DNA of 64,000 bases from JBGSIC01 sp041751875 (GCA_041751875.1 JBGSIC010000028.1:7458-71457), one strand, 5' to 3'; shown: positions 34,396 through 43,691, numbered from the stretch's first letter. A program made the numbers and translations. Notes: generated from the letters alone by a model not told the origin.

Positions 34396-35355
34396 TTATC
34401 GTAGCTTCTTAAACGCCTCGGTCAAAAGAGGCACGACCTCGAATAAATCTCCCACGATGCCGTAATCTGCCTTGGAAAAAATAGGTGCTTCGGGATCTTT
34501 GTTGATAGCGACGATAATCTTAGACGTGCGCATACCCGCCAAATGTTGAATGGCACCTGAAATGCCACAGGCAATATAAAGTTTGGGGCTCACCGTGCGA
34601 CCTGTTTGTCCGACCTGCATGGAATGCGGAGCGTACCCTGCGTCTACCGCGGCTCGACTTGCGCCAGCCGCTGCCCCAATCGCTTCTGCGCAATCAAAAA
34701 TTACCTTGAAGTTTTCAGCGCTTTTCAACGAACGGCCGCCAGAAATAATGATATCGGCTTCGGAAAGATCGATCTTCTTGCTAGCGCCCGCTTGAACTTC
34801 CACAAGTTTCGCTTTGACCGCGCCGAGATTCGCACTAATGGTTTCAACCTGCGCGCTTCCTCCTTTGTCGGCGGGTGCGGGTAATACGTTGGGGCGAATA
34901 GAAAGAAAAGCAGGACCTTGCAAAAAAGTAACTTTTTGCGAAGTTTTGCCGGCATAGACCGGACGTCTGGCGCTAACTTTATCTCCCGAGACATCGAGGC
35001 TCACGCAATCGGTAGCGAGGCCGGCAGAAAATTTTGCTGCGAGTCGGGGAAGGAAGTCCTTTCCTTGTGCCGTCGCACCCGTCACCACGGCCTTGGGTTG
35101 CTTCGACGACAAATAGGAGTGAAGAGCGTTGGCGTAGCCTTCTGACGTATAAGCATCCAGGCCTTCTCCTTGAAGCGCCACGACCTTCTGCGCTCCCTTT
35201 TTTCCTAGCTGGTCGGCCAAAGGCCCCATATCTTTGGCACCCACCACGATCACATGTGCGCTGGCACCTTGCTTGAGTACTTCGCCCAAGATTTCGAGCG
35301 TGACCCGCTTGATATCGCTCTGGTTATGATCCGCAACTATGTATACGTCGCCCAT
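34396..35355 (-). CDS. etfA: Electron transfer flavoprotein alpha subunit
   Basis: A 319-residue protein from ATG 35355, which has GAGG 8 bp upstream. The C-terminal FAD-binding region is complete: GGRSLKSAENF, SRAAVDAGYAPHSMQVGQTGRTVSPKLYIACGISGAIQHLAGM and INKDPEAPIFSKADYGIVGD. With EtfB it carries electrons from acyl-CoA dehydrogenases to the quinone pool through an ETF-quinone oxidoreductase, which is not seen here. Third gene of the acd-etfB-etfA operon, 22 bp after etfB. Confidence 0.95.
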   Translation of the reverse strand: MGDVYIVADHNQSDIKRVTLEILGEVLKQGASAHVIVVGAKDMGPLADQLGKKGAQKVVALQGEGLDAYTSEGYANALHSYLSSKQPKAVVTGATAQGKDFLPRLAAKFSAGLATDCVSLDVSGDKVSARRPVYAGKTSQKVTFLQGPAFLSIRPNVLPAPADKGGSAQVETISANLGAVKAKLVEVQAGASKKIDLSEADIIISGGRSLKSAENFKVIFDCAEAIGAAAGASRAAVDAGYAPHSMQVGQTGRTVSPKLYIACGISGAIQHLAGMRTSKIIVAINKDPEAPIFSKADYGIVGDLFEVVPLLTEAFKKLR

Positions 35356-35377
35356 CTTTACGTCCTCTTCTTGGAGA

Positions 35378-36154
35378 TTATAAAACTTTAGCTTCGTCGC
35401 GAAGTAGGCGCACAAGCTCAGTCACTTGAGCCGAGGCGTCCCCCGCTAGCTTTTTGCCCGCTTGTCGCTCTGGAGGCATCTGGAATTCCGTCAGTTGAAC
35501 ACGCGGTCCTTCTGAGCCAAGACCCAGATCCGCGAGGGTCAAGGTTTGGATTTCCTTTTTCTTTGCCTTCATAATGCCGGGAAGACTGGCGTAGCGAGGA
35601 GTGTTAATTCCCTTGTTAACTGCCAGCAAGCAGGGAGTAGGCATTTCCAGAATTTCTTTGGCGCCCCCTTCGATCTCTCGGTGAGCGCGCAAGGATTGCT
35701 TATCGGCAGACCAGTCGATCTTCACGACGACAGATGTGGAAGGCATGCCGAGAAATTCAGCCGTGTAACCGAACACTGCTGCTTGATCATCATCTAAAGC
35801 TTGTTTTCCGGCGAGTACTAAATCCGCACCGACTTTTTTGACGGCTTCCGCGATGGCCTTGCTGGTCTGATAAGTGTCGAGTTCCGTGTCTCCCTTAACG
35901 TGAACGGCGTGATCGGCACCCATGGCAACGGCCGTGCGTAGTGCTTCGACACAACGATCAGGACCGACCGAGAGTACGGTCACCGTGCTGCCGGGAGCAG
36001 CGTCGCGTGTCTTTAAACCTTCTTCGACAGCAAATTCGTCGTAGGGGCTGATGATCCATTTCACATCACCGGTTTCAATGCCGGTCGCATCCCCTTTCAA
36101 ACGGATCTTGGTTTCCGTATCCGGGACTTGCTTTACCAATACTACAATTTTCAT
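35378..36154 (-). CDS. etfB: Electron transfer flavoprotein beta subunit
   Basis: A 258-residue protein with the family start MKIVVLVKQVPDTETKIRL, then KWIISPYDEFAVEEGL and the AMP-binding stretch ADLVLAGKQALDDDQAAVFGYTAEFLGMP. Length fits the group I EtfB. Its start codon directly follows the stop of the acyl-CoA dehydrogenase gene, with no gap, so the dehydrogenase and its electron acceptor are made together. Confidence 0.95.
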   Translation of the reverse strand: MKIVVLVKQVPDTETKIRLKGDATGIETGDVKWIISPYDEFAVEEGLKTRDAAPGSTVTVLSVGPDRCVEALRTAVAMGADHAVHVKGDTELDTYQTSKAIAEAVKKVGADLVLAGKQALDDDQAAVFGYTAEFLGMPSTSVVVKIDWSADKQSLRAHREIEGGAKEILEMPTPCLLAVNKGINTPRYASLPGIMKAKKKEIQTLTLADLGLGSEGPRVQLTEFQMPPERQAGKKLAGDASAQVTELVRLLRDEAKVL

Positions 36155-37303
36155 TTAGTCCTCTAGCAAATGCCGGGCGATGACCACGCGCTGAATCTGA
36201 GAGGTACCTTCATAGATCTGGACCAGCTTCACATCTCGCATGATCTTTTCGACCGGGTATTCTTTGGTGTAACCGTAGCCGCCAAAGATTTGAACCGCGT
36301 CAGTGGCGACTTCCATTGCCATGTCAGCGGCATGGCGTTTGGCGTGCGCTGAATAAAAACTTCCCATTTTACGGTTGCCCTGATCGAGCTCCCATCCAGC
36401 GCGCAGACAGAGCAGGCGCGCTGATTCAATTTTTGTCGACATGTCGGCCAGCATGAACTGAATGGCCTGAAAACTGGAAATGGGTTTGTTGAACTGCTTG
36501 CGCTCTTTGGAATATTTGACAGCATAGTTGAGCGCCGATCGGGCCGCTCCCACCGCGCTGGCGGCAATGGGTGGGCGGGTGCGATCCAAGGTCGCTAGCG
36601 CCACTTTGAATCCTTCGCCTTCTTTTCCGATCAGGTTTTTCTTCGGAACTTTTACGTTTTCAAAGCTGATCGCACGCGTATCTGAAGCGCGTTGCCCCAT
36701 CTTATCCTCGTGCTTGCCGGTAGAGATTCCCGGCAAGTCCGTGGGAACGGCCAAGCAGATAATGCCTTTGGTCCCCGCATTTTTGTCCATCGTGCAAAAA
36801 ACGGTATAGAGAGAAGCGTGTCCCGCGTTGGTGATCCACATTTTGGAGCCATTCACCAGATAGTGATCGCCCTTATCGACTGCCGTCGTTGTCAACCCAC
36901 CGGCGTCAGATCCGGCGCCAGGTTCGGTCAGACAGAAGGAGGCGAGCAGGGGGGATTCTAAAAAGGGGACGACAAACTCTTTGATTTGTTCGTCAGTGCC
37001 AAAAAGGATAATCGGGTAGAGGGCCAGAGTGTTGACGGCAATACTGGTACCGATGCCCAGGCATCCTGCGCCCAATTCCTCGTTGACGATTACGTCATCC
37101 AGAACGCCTAAGCCCAATCCACCAAACTTCTCGGGAATGGTCACATTCATGATGCCCAGTTCCCAAGCCTTTTTGATGACTTCGAACGGAAATTCGCTGG
37201 ATTGATCGTACTTCGCTGCGACAGGAATGACTTCTTTTTCGATGAACTTCGCTACCATCTCTTTGAGTGCTAGCTGTTCTTCGGCCAAGTCAAAGCGGAA
37301 CAT
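36155..37303 (-). CDS. Acyl-CoA dehydrogenase (short/butyryl-CoA type)
   Basis: A 382-residue flavoenzyme from ATG 37303 (GGGG upstream; the longer frame to 37345 adds a non-family tail). CLTEPGAGSDAGG and MWITNAGHASLYTVF are the FAD/substrate motifs; QIFGGYGYTKEYPVEKIMRDVKLVQIYEGTSQIQR holds the catalytic Glu (in IYEGTS). The position of this Glu matches the short-chain and butyryl-CoA group. It removes two hydrogens from acyl-CoA and passes electrons to the ETF encoded next. First gene of the operon. Confidence 0.93.
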   Translation of the reverse strand: MFRFDLAEEQLALKEMVAKFIEKEVIPVAAKYDQSSEFPFEVIKKAWELGIMNVTIPEKFGGLGLGVLDDVIVNEELGAGCLGIGTSIAVNTLALYPIILFGTDEQIKEFVVPFLESPLLASFCLTEPGAGSDAGGLTTTAVDKGDHYLVNGSKMWITNAGHASLYTVFCTMDKNAGTKGIICLAVPTDLPGISTGKHEDKMGQRASDTRAISFENVKVPKKNLIGKEGEGFKVALATLDRTRPPIAASAVGAARSALNYAVKYSKERKQFNKPISSFQAIQFMLADMSTKIESARLLCLRAGWELDQGNRKMGSFYSAHAKRHAADMAMEVATDAVQIFGGYGYTKEYPVEKIMRDVKLVQIYEGTSQIQRVVIARHLLED

Positions 37304-37500
37304 ATGCGCCCTACCCCTTATTCCAATACTCTTTGCCCAAACCAAAGCTAAGCGTAAAAACCGCTGATTTCAAGGCATTTATGGGACGGGGCGGCCAGAT
37401 CCGAGCGCGGTGCCGCGGTCTGTTGAGAGCCCAGACACAGGACTATGGCAAACTCCTCACGATTTACTTGGTCCATCCTCTCGTCTACACTCACTCCATC

Positions 37501-39039
37501 GTGGCAAATTCTCGCACAGGTATTTTGGTTATCTTGGATGGGTTTGGATATCACCCGGACCCTGATTTCAACGCTATCGCTTCTGCAAAGACTCCGGTTT
37601 GGGAGGGTTTGCTTTCTCGCTACCCCAACGGGTTGATTCAGGCCTCAGAATCTTTTGTCGGCCTGCCTGGCGGGTTCATGGGAAATTCGGAAGTTGGGCA
37701 TCTTAACATCGGTGCGGGGCGTGTGGTGCGACAGGATTTCTCATTGATTAGCGCTGCGATTGAGTCGGGAGAGTTCTTTCAAAATCCCGTTCTAACGGGC
37801 CTGATGCAAAAAGTGAAAGCCGATCGAAAGGCGAAGCTCCATTTGGTGGGCCTCGTGTCAGACGGCGGTGTGCATAGCCATCTTTCTCATCTCAAGGCGT
37901 TACTACAAATGGCAAAGCAACAGGGAGTGACCTCGGTTTGCCTGCACGCCATTCTGGATGGCCGAGATACCTCTCCGACGAGCGGCCGCAAATTTTTGGA
38001 GCTGCTTAACAACTATTGCGTGGAATTTGGGGTAGGTTCGGTCACTACTGTGATGGGCCGTTTCTACGCGATGGATCGCGATAAACGCTGGGAACGCACC
38101 CAGTTGGCTTACGACGCGATGGTAGCGGGGGAGGCGCAAGCTCACTTTCTCGATCCGATCCCGTTTCTCGAACACAACTATGAGAACCAGATTACCGATG
38201 AATTTGTGCTACCCGGAATCAAGCAAGGCTATGAGGGCATGCGCGATGGCGACGGAGTCCTTTTTTATAACTTTCGTGCTGATCGTGCGAGACAGTTGAC
38301 GGCGGCGATGACCCAAATGGAATTCTCGCATTTCCGCCGGAAAAAATTACCGGCGCTCTGTGGTTTTGTCACACTCACACCTTATGACTCGACCTCTGAT
38401 TTGCCGTTTGCCTATGGCAAACCCGATGTCGCACAGACTCTCGGCGAAGTGATTAGCGCGCAAGGATGGAAACAACTGCGCATTGCGGAAACCGAAAAAT
38501 ATGCGCACGTGACTTATTTCTTCAATGGTGGCCGGGAGACTTTGTTTGATGGGGAAGAGCGCATTCTCGTTCCCTCGCCCAAAAATGTCAGAACCTACGA
38601 CGAAAAACCTGAGATGAGCGCGGCGGAAGTTACCGACAAATTGATCCAGGCTTTAGATGCTGGGCAATTCAAGTTTGCCGTAGTCAACTACGCGAACCCC
38701 GACATGGTGGGACACACAGGTAATTTCCCCGCCGCGGTAAGAGCAATTGAAACCGTAGACCAGTGCTTGGGACGTATCGTGAAGTGGGTGGAAGCGAACG
38801 ACGCGTTTGCGATTATTACGGCCGACCATGGTAACTGCGAGAATATGCGCGACCCCGACGGACAGCCCCTTACGGCACATACGCTCAACGCAGTCCCTGT
38901 TGTAGTGGTTGACCCGGAGCAGAAAAAATCGGCCCAAATTCGCACCGGCGGTAGCCTCTGTGACGTGGCGCCCACGCTGCTTGGGTTATGGGAAATTCGC
39001 CCTCCCAAGGAAATGTCGGGCCGCAGCTTACTAGGATAA
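37501..39039 (+). CDS. gpmI: 2,3-bisphosphoglycerate-independent phosphoglycerate mutase
   Basis: A 512-residue metalloenzyme of the alkaline phosphatase superfamily, from GTG 37501; this gives the usual length, while the open frame reaching back to 37267 overlaps the divergent acyl-CoA dehydrogenase gene. ILVILDGFGYHPD holds the first metal Asp; S63 in GNSEVGHLNIGAGR is the phosphoserine; DGRDTSPTSG, NYANPDMVGHTGN and ITADHGNCENM follow in the canonical order. It interconverts 3- and 2-phosphoglycerate in glycolysis. No clear ribosome site is visible. Confidence 0.93.
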   Translation: MANSRTGILVILDGFGYHPDPDFNAIASAKTPVWEGLLSRYPNGLIQASESFVGLPGGFMGNSEVGHLNIGAGRVVRQDFSLISAAIESGEFFQNPVLTGLMQKVKADRKAKLHLVGLVSDGGVHSHLSHLKALLQMAKQQGVTSVCLHAILDGRDTSPTSGRKFLELLNNYCVEFGVGSVTTVMGRFYAMDRDKRWERTQLAYDAMVAGEAQAHFLDPIPFLEHNYENQITDEFVLPGIKQGYEGMRDGDGVLFYNFRADRARQLTAAMTQMEFSHFRRKKLPALCGFVTLTPYDSTSDLPFAYGKPDVAQTLGEVISAQGWKQLRIAETEKYAHVTYFFNGGRETLFDGEERILVPSPKNVRTYDEKPEMSAAEVTDKLIQALDAGQFKFAVVNYANPDMVGHTGNFPAAVRAIETVDQCLGRIVKWVEANDAFAIITADHGNCENMRDPDGQPLTAHTLNAVPVVVVDPEQKKSAQIRTGGSLCDVAPTLLGLWEIRPPKEMSGRSLLG

Positions 39040-39218
39040 TGCGATGCGCTTAGACGTTGGGTGCACCCCCCAAAATTGCCCCTAAAACACCCGTAGCCTT
39101 GCTATAATAATGACAGACGCTGGGAAAGCTTTTCCACTCCCGTCGTTATCCACTCTCCTAACAATAGACCTAAAATTCCCTCTCACATCATTAAAAGGGG
39201 ATTTTCTTCTCACTGCTC

Positions 39219-40979
39219 TTGGTGGCAGCGAAGGTGAATGACTTGATTTTCTCCGAATACATTTGGCCGGGCCGAAAGAAAAAAGTTCGCGCCTTTGCCC
39301 CCGTTGAAGATTTCACGAGTGCATTGGAATCTTTCATGCTGGGACGGTTGGGGATTCTGTATACCCTTCTCGCTGTGGTTATTCTTACCCAGGTGTTTGG
39401 CCAACCTGTCTCCCCGTTTCATTTTGCGCTTGGGTACGCACTACTCGCTCTGGGCTTTGCCTTTAATCTCGTCCAGGCTCTGACTCTCGATAAACTTCCC
39501 GCCAACTGGTGGCTGATTGTCAGTCATATTTTATTTGATACGGCTTTGACGTCGACATGGGTCTACTACTCAGGTGGGCCGGTAAGTGTTTACGCGCTTT
39601 TGTATTTGGTACAGATCCTGGTTTCTGCGCTTGTTTTCTACCACAGGGCCGCGTTGTTTTCGGCCGCAAGTTCGAGCATCGGTTTTGGCCTTGTTGCGAT
39701 CGTTAGTGAAGGCGGAAATTTCTTTAGTTGGAGCATCTACTCCGGCTTGTTTTTCGTGCTCGCCTGGGTCGGAGGATATCTCAGCGAGGAGCTTTTTGAG
39801 ACGACGCGATCTCTAAAAGAAAAACAACTTACGATCGATAAGCTTCAAAGCTTTCACGAAAAAATTATCGGTAGTCTGCCGACTGGTTGGATGACCGTTG
39901 ACCAGCAAATGCGCGTAAATTTTATTAATCCCGCTGGCGCGCACATTCTGGGGCAGGAGCCTGGGGCAATCGTGGGTAAACCCCTTGTTGAAGTCGAACC
40001 AGGCTTGATGCCCTTTTTCGATCAAATTCAAGATGCTCGCGTCGAAGAGCCTGCGGACACGGAGAGAGAAACGGAAGTCTCCTCAACGGGTAATCCCTTG
40101 CATCCCAGTTTTTTCATGCAGACCAAAGACCATGCGCGTTTGCAACAAACAGTCACTGTTAAAACGCGTGTGCTTCGTGGTGATGTGGCGGAAATCGACG
40201 CGCATCCTGCGCTCGGGCAATTTATTGCTCAAGACGCTTCTAAAGGAAGGGTTCTCCTTTTCCACGATGTTACGAAGTTGTTGCATCTGGAAGAGAAACT
40301 TAAGCAGCATGAAAAGTTGGCAGCCGTGGGACAGCTCGCTGCGGGTATTGCTCATGAAATTCGTAATCCCTTGGCTAGTATGAGCGGCAGCATTGAACTG
40401 TTGCGCGATACTCTTCCGGAAAAAGATGTGTCGGCAGAAGAGCGCAAGTTGATGGATATCGCTCTCAAAGAGATTGACCGCCTCAACCGTCTCATTTCGG
40501 AATTTCTAGATTTTGTAAGACCCGACAAGATGGAGATTAAAGATGTGTCCTTGCCCGACCTATTGGGGGAGTTGGTGCTATCGGCCCGACAACGCAAGGA
40601 ATCCATTGAGCGCATTGAGATTCGAGAAAACTATGAGCCTGGTGTGACAGCCAAAGCCAGCAGCGAAAAACTGCGCCAGGTTATCTGGAATCTTTTGGTG
40701 AACGCGTTGCAGGCGATGGATAAAGCCGGAACCATCGAAGTGGGCTGCCAGCGAGCCGGCATCAATCGCGTCAGATTTTGGGTAAGGGATGAGGGTAATG
40801 GCATGTCGGATGAAACCTTGCACCGGCTCTTTGAACCCTTTTTCACCACAAAACCCCGAGGTACGGGCTTGGGGCTCGCAACCGCGTACAAAATAGTCGA
40901 AGCCCATTTAGGTGAAATTCGCGTGAAGTCGGAACTAAAAAGAGGAACGGAATTCGAAGTTATTTTACCAGCCGCATGA
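39219..40979 (+). CDS. Membrane sensor histidine kinase (PilS/NtrB-like)
   Basis: Up to 586 residues. The N-terminus has five to six membrane helices (about 40-200), then a PAS domain (LPTGWMTVDQQMRVNFINPAGAHILGQEPG), a HisKA domain with H379 in AAGIAHEIRNPLASMSG, and an HATPase with N box NLLVNALQAM, G1 WVRDEGNGM, F box FEPFFTTKPRGTGLGL. This layout matches PilS. No response regulator lies next to it. The start is uncertain: TTG 39219, GTG 39222 or GTG 39234. A lone TATAAT (39103-39108) lies upstream. It overlaps the next gene by 4 bp (ATGA), which ties a sensor to an outer-membrane protein. Confidence 0.88.
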   Translation: MVAAKVNDLIFSEYIWPGRKKKVRAFAPVEDFTSALESFMLGRLGILYTLLAVVILTQVFGQPVSPFHFALGYALLALGFAFNLVQALTLDKLPANWWLIVSHILFDTALTSTWVYYSGGPVSVYALLYLVQILVSALVFYHRAALFSAASSSIGFGLVAIVSEGGNFFSWSIYSGLFFVLAWVGGYLSEELFETTRSLKEKQLTIDKLQSFHEKIIGSLPTGWMTVDQQMRVNFINPAGAHILGQEPGAIVGKPLVEVEPGLMPFFDQIQDARVEEPADTERETEVSSTGNPLHPSFFMQTKDHARLQQTVTVKTRVLRGDVAEIDAHPALGQFIAQDASKGRVLLFHDVTKLLHLEEKLKQHEKLAAVGQLAAGIAHEIRNPLASMSGSIELLRDTLPEKDVSAEERKLMDIALKEIDRLNRLISEFLDFVRPDKMEIKDVSLPDLLGELVLSARQRKESIERIEIRENYEPGVTAKASSEKLRQVIWNLLVNALQAMDKAGTIEVGCQRAGINRVRFWVRDEGNGMSDETLHRLFEPFFTTKPRGTGLGLATAYKIVEAHLGEIRVKSELKRGTEFEVILPAA

Positions 40980-42094
40980 AAATCCAAATCATAAAACTTA
41001 GCCTCCTGATTTTTTGTATTAGCGGATTCGTGCGCGGCGAAAGCGTCCCTACGCCCCTTGATTCTCCCGAGCCAGTCGAATCCACACCTAAGGTGATACC
41101 TAAAGAGAGCAAAGAAGCTGCCGAAGAACTCGATGGCTTAACGCAGTCGCTCTATGGTGCAGGGCAATTGCAACAACTCGCCATGGGCGCACGGTTTGAC
41201 ACTGCCTTTTTAACCGGAAGCGGCCTCATCCAAGGTTTCACACTCCCGTCGGCACGTCTTACGGTGTTTGGCGATCTGTCTCTTCACGTGAAGTACCGTT
41301 TTAGTTTGGGGCAAACGCGAGAGTTTTCTACGGTTCTTTTGCCGCAAATATTACCGGTCGAAGCCTTTGTGGATTTCAGTACGCGTCCGCTTTTTCGTAA
41401 TGAAAGCGGTCTGGTCGTACGTATGGGGATGTTTACGCCGGATTTTCACCCCCTGTGGACTCCGGATCTAAGCTATCTCACGTTGCCGACGTATCACGAA
41501 TCCCACCGGACTTTGTTTCTGGGGCGTGAGCTGGGCCTCCAAGTGAAATACCATTCTTCAAATGACCAATTCGAGGCCGGTCTGGCCTTTGTAAATGGCG
41601 TCGGTATTTTGAGCGAGAACTCGAATAACGCGAAGGCGCTGGCGCTTTTCGTGAAGCACGGTTTTGAGTTCGGAAGCGCGGAATTTAAGATGGGTTTGAG
41701 TGCATTTGGGCGACTACAGTCCTCCAAAGGAAGCCTAAACTTCCGCCAAGACTGGCTGGCGCTCGCCTGGGCCTCCATGCGGCTTCGCTCCATCGAGCTT
41801 TGGGCGGAATATTACCTGGGAGAGTTTGAAGACAGTGCTGTAAGAAACGAACCCAATGGTTCCGCCTTTATGATTTCGGTGGAGGTTAGCCCCACAATCT
41901 CTCTCTGGGGACGATACGAGACTTTAGGGGGATCTCCCTCGGGGGCGACAGGCATTATGGATCGTTGGGAGGTCGGACCCCGTTTCCAGCTGCATTCGAA
42001 TCTCCAGCTTTTCTCTACTTACAGCCAAATTGATGAAGGTTTTGGCTTGGGGGCCATTCAGGAATTCCGCGTTCAGCTTCGTCTTAACATCTAA
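40976..42094 (+). CDS. Outer-membrane beta-barrel (porin-like) protein
   Basis: A 372-residue protein with a signal peptide (ending FVRG or nearby), a Pro/Glu/Ser-rich linker, and then alternating amphipathic strands such as LTVFGDLSLHVKYRFSLG, SGLVVRMGMFTPDF, GLQVKYHSSNDQFEAGLAFVNGVG and FRVQLRLNI at the C-terminus. The pattern and the aromatic girdles fit a barrel of about 14-16 strands. No family recognised with certainty. It is translationally coupled to the histidine kinase gene (ATGA overlap at 40976-40979), an unusual pairing. Confidence 0.75.
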   Translation: MKIQIIKLSLLIFCISGFVRGESVPTPLDSPEPVESTPKVIPKESKEAAEELDGLTQSLYGAGQLQQLAMGARFDTAFLTGSGLIQGFTLPSARLTVFGDLSLHVKYRFSLGQTREFSTVLLPQILPVEAFVDFSTRPLFRNESGLVVRMGMFTPDFHPLWTPDLSYLTLPTYHESHRTLFLGRELGLQVKYHSSNDQFEAGLAFVNGVGILSENSNNAKALALFVKHGFEFGSAEFKMGLSAFGRLQSSKGSLNFRQDWLALAWASMRLRSIELWAEYYLGEFEDSAVRNEPNGSAFMISVEVSPTISLWGRYETLGGSPSGATGIMDRWEVGPRFQLHSNLQLFSTYSQIDEGFGLGAIQEFRVQLRLNI

Positions 42095-42230
42095 TCTTTC
42101 CCTTTCTTTTCCTTTCACAGTAGCGTCCGGTCAAATGCCACAACGATCTTCGGTTGTTAGACCGAAAGCAAAGTTGACATTCGTTTAAAACAGACTATGA
42201 CAGGTGTTTAAATTGCTGAGGAGGCACAAG

Positions 42231-42416
42231 ATGGACCGTATTAAGGCATTGATGTTGGTATTGGTGTTGGTGTTCAGCATCGGAATCGGCGCTTGCACGA
42301 AGAAAAACGAGAGCGCTGTCGATGGTATCGAAGAGAAAGCGGATGACGCTGGCGACGCTGCAAGGGATGCAGTTGAAGATGCTGGTGACGCCGTTGAAGA
42401 ACACACGGATCACTAG
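42231..42416 (+). CDS. Small lipoprotein (entericidin/ECN-like size) with acidic helix
   Basis: A 61-residue protein from ATG 42231, with a near-perfect ribosome site GAGGAGG. Signal MDRIKALMLVLVLVFSIGIGAC ends in a lipobox; the mature 40 residues form an acidic amphipathic helix with an alanine/aspartate repeat (DDAGDAARDAVEDAGDAVEE). It is probably anchored by lipid to an envelope membrane. Function unknown. It overlaps the 3' end of the convergent nth gene by 4 bp. Confidence 0.75.
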   Translation: MDRIKALMLVLVLVFSIGIGACTKKNESAVDGIEEKADDAGDAARDAVEDAGDAVEEHTDH

Positions 42417-43150
42417 GCTTTCATTCTTTGGTTTGTTTTTCGCGGTGAATGGCCGTTCTTGGTAGGTGCTTTAGCAGCTTTCAAAGCTTCCAGTCCGCCG
42501 GTTTGAAAAAACTGACAATATTTTGTAATCACGCAAACCCCGCATAGGGGCTTGCGTGATTTGCAAGTCTTCCTGCCGTGCCAAATCAGCAGCATATTGA
42601 TTTTGGCCCAAAACGCTTCCGGAACAGCCTCTTTTAGTTGACGCTCCACTTTTACCGGATCGGCGTGGTTCGCCCATCCAAGCCGATTACTTACTCGGTT
42701 GACGTGTGTGTCTACCGCAATCGCTGGAATGTCGTAGGCTTGGTTCAGTACCACACTCGCCGTTTTTCTCCCGACGCCTCTTAGACTTGTGAGTTCTTCG
42801 AGCGTGTTAGGAACCTTTCCTTCAAACTTCTCACTGATATCGTGGGCCGTCCCCATAATGGCTTTTGTTTTGGCGCGGAAAAATCCGCAGGAATGGATTA
42901 GTTTCTCTACCTCGGCCGGAGAGGCTTTAGCCAGCGAAGGGGCATCGGGAAAACGCGCAAAGAGGGCCGGTGTCACCATATTCACTCGTGCATCAGTGCA
43001 TTGCGCTGACAAAATAACGGCGATAAGAAGCTGAAACGGCCCCTCGTAGGTGAGCTCAGTTTCTGAACTGGGGTACTGTTTTTCCAGTATCTTTAAGACG
43101 GCTTGGACGTCCGCAGGGGGAGGCAATGGTGAGGCATTTTTGGATGGCAT
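42413..43150 (-). CDS. nth: Endonuclease III (DNA glycosylase/AP lyase)
   Basis: A 245-residue base-excision repair enzyme from ATG 43150. The helix-hairpin-helix LRGVGRKTASVVL holds the catalytic Lys, VDTHVNRVSNRLG holds the catalytic Asp, and the C-terminal 4Fe-4S loop has the C-x6-C-x2-C-x5-C pattern (CKSRKPLCGVCVITKYC). It removes oxidised pyrimidines. About 30 residues extend past the cluster loop with a basic tail (KAAKAPTKNGHSPRKTNQRMKA). It is divergent from tRNA-Leu, with 48 bp between them. Confidence 0.96.
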   Translation of the reverse strand: MPSKNASPLPPPADVQAVLKILEKQYPSSETELTYEGPFQLLIAVILSAQCTDARVNMVTPALFARFPDAPSLAKASPAEVEKLIHSCGFFRAKTKAIMGTAHDISEKFEGKVPNTLEELTSLRGVGRKTASVVLNQAYDIPAIAVDTHVNRVSNRLGWANHADPVKVERQLKEAVPEAFWAKINMLLIWHGRKTCKSRKPLCGVCVITKYCQFFQTGGLEALKAAKAPTKNGHSPRKTNQRMKA

Positions 43151-43160
43151 GGTTCTCAAC

Positions 43161-43189
43161 TTGCTTTATACACGGTTCAAAAATATCTT
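43161..43189 (+). promoter_or_regulatory. Possible promoter for tRNA-Leu
   Basis: TTGCTT (43161-43166) and TATCTT (43184-43189) are 17 bp apart and lie just before the tRNA. Matches are only three and four of six, so this is weak. Confidence 0.35.
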
Positions 43190-43198
43190 AAAAGGCAT

Positions 43199-43280
43199 GC
43201 TGGCGTGGTGAAATTGGCAGACACGTATGACTTAGGATCATATGGGGAAACCCGTGGGGGTTCAAGTCCCTCCGCCAGCA
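43199..43280 (+). tRNA. tRNA-Leu (anticodon UAG)
   Basis: The acceptor stem GCTGGCG (43199-43205) pairs with CGCCAGC (43273-43279), with discriminator A at 43280; CCA is not encoded. The anticodon stem TATGA/TCATA closes the loop CTTAGGA, so the anticodon is TAG, reading CUN leucine codons. The T-arm GGGGGTTCAAGTCCCTC and a long variable arm (TGGGGAAACCCG) are typical of class II tRNA-Leu. Confidence 0.95.
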
Positions 43281-43687
43281 CTAATACCTGAGGGTCGTTC
43301 AACTCGGATGAAATGGATTCCGGCTCCCCGAAGGCTGGAGTAGCAGTCGTCCTTTTCGCTTCTATATCTAGACGGCACTGCTCAGCACTCGCGTATGTAG
43401 GGTCATTTCTTTTTCCAAAACTCCACCCGTCTCGAAAGCCGCCGTCACGCTGATGGGCAACTGTTCTTAAGAATAGTTCGTAGGGCAATGTAGGGTGTTT
43501 CTATGAACTGGAAAACCAGTCTGTGCAGTTCTCTCTTTCTCAACTCTGATTGCGAACCCATAAATTTTATCACTTCTGAAATGGGCGGGTCACCGATTCG
43601 CTGGGTTTTGAGCGTGGTTCTTTTGGCATTCTCATTGCAATTCAGGGTGGAGTGGGATCATCCACAACGAGGGAGAAGAGAAATAAA
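43281..43687. other. Gap after tRNA-Leu
   Basis: 407 bp with no firm gene. It contains only the doubtful 62-codon frame listed at 43503. Frames on the minus strand here translate the tRNA backwards and are not real. No transcription terminator is evident after the tRNA. Confidence 0.4.
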
Positions 43688-43691
43688 ATGA
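43503..43691 (+). CDS. Doubtful small ORF coupled to the next gene
   Basis: A 62-residue frame with one hydrophobic stretch (WVLSVVLLAFSLQF). In its favour: TAGGG 8 bp before the ATG, and a stop that overlaps the next start as ATGA. Against it: no family, no typical signal peptide and an odd composition. It could be a leader peptide or chance. Confidence 0.25.
   Translation: MNWKTSLCSSLFLNSDCEPINFITSEMGGSPIRWVLSVVLLAFSLQFRVEWDHPQRGRREIK

Noticed and set aside
37267..37500. Extended N-terminus of phosphoglycerate mutase
   Set aside because: The extra 78 residues do not belong to the family and overlap the divergent acyl-CoA dehydrogenase gene; GTG 37501 gives the normal length.
39103..39108. 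TATAAT before the histidine kinase gene as a full promoter
   Set aside because: No acceptable -35 box at 16-18 bp, so I mention it only in the gene entry.
43177..43488. A 103-codon minus-strand ORF across tRNA-Leu
   Set aside because: Its central part (VLAEGLEPPRVSPYDPK) is the tRNA-Leu gene translated backwards.
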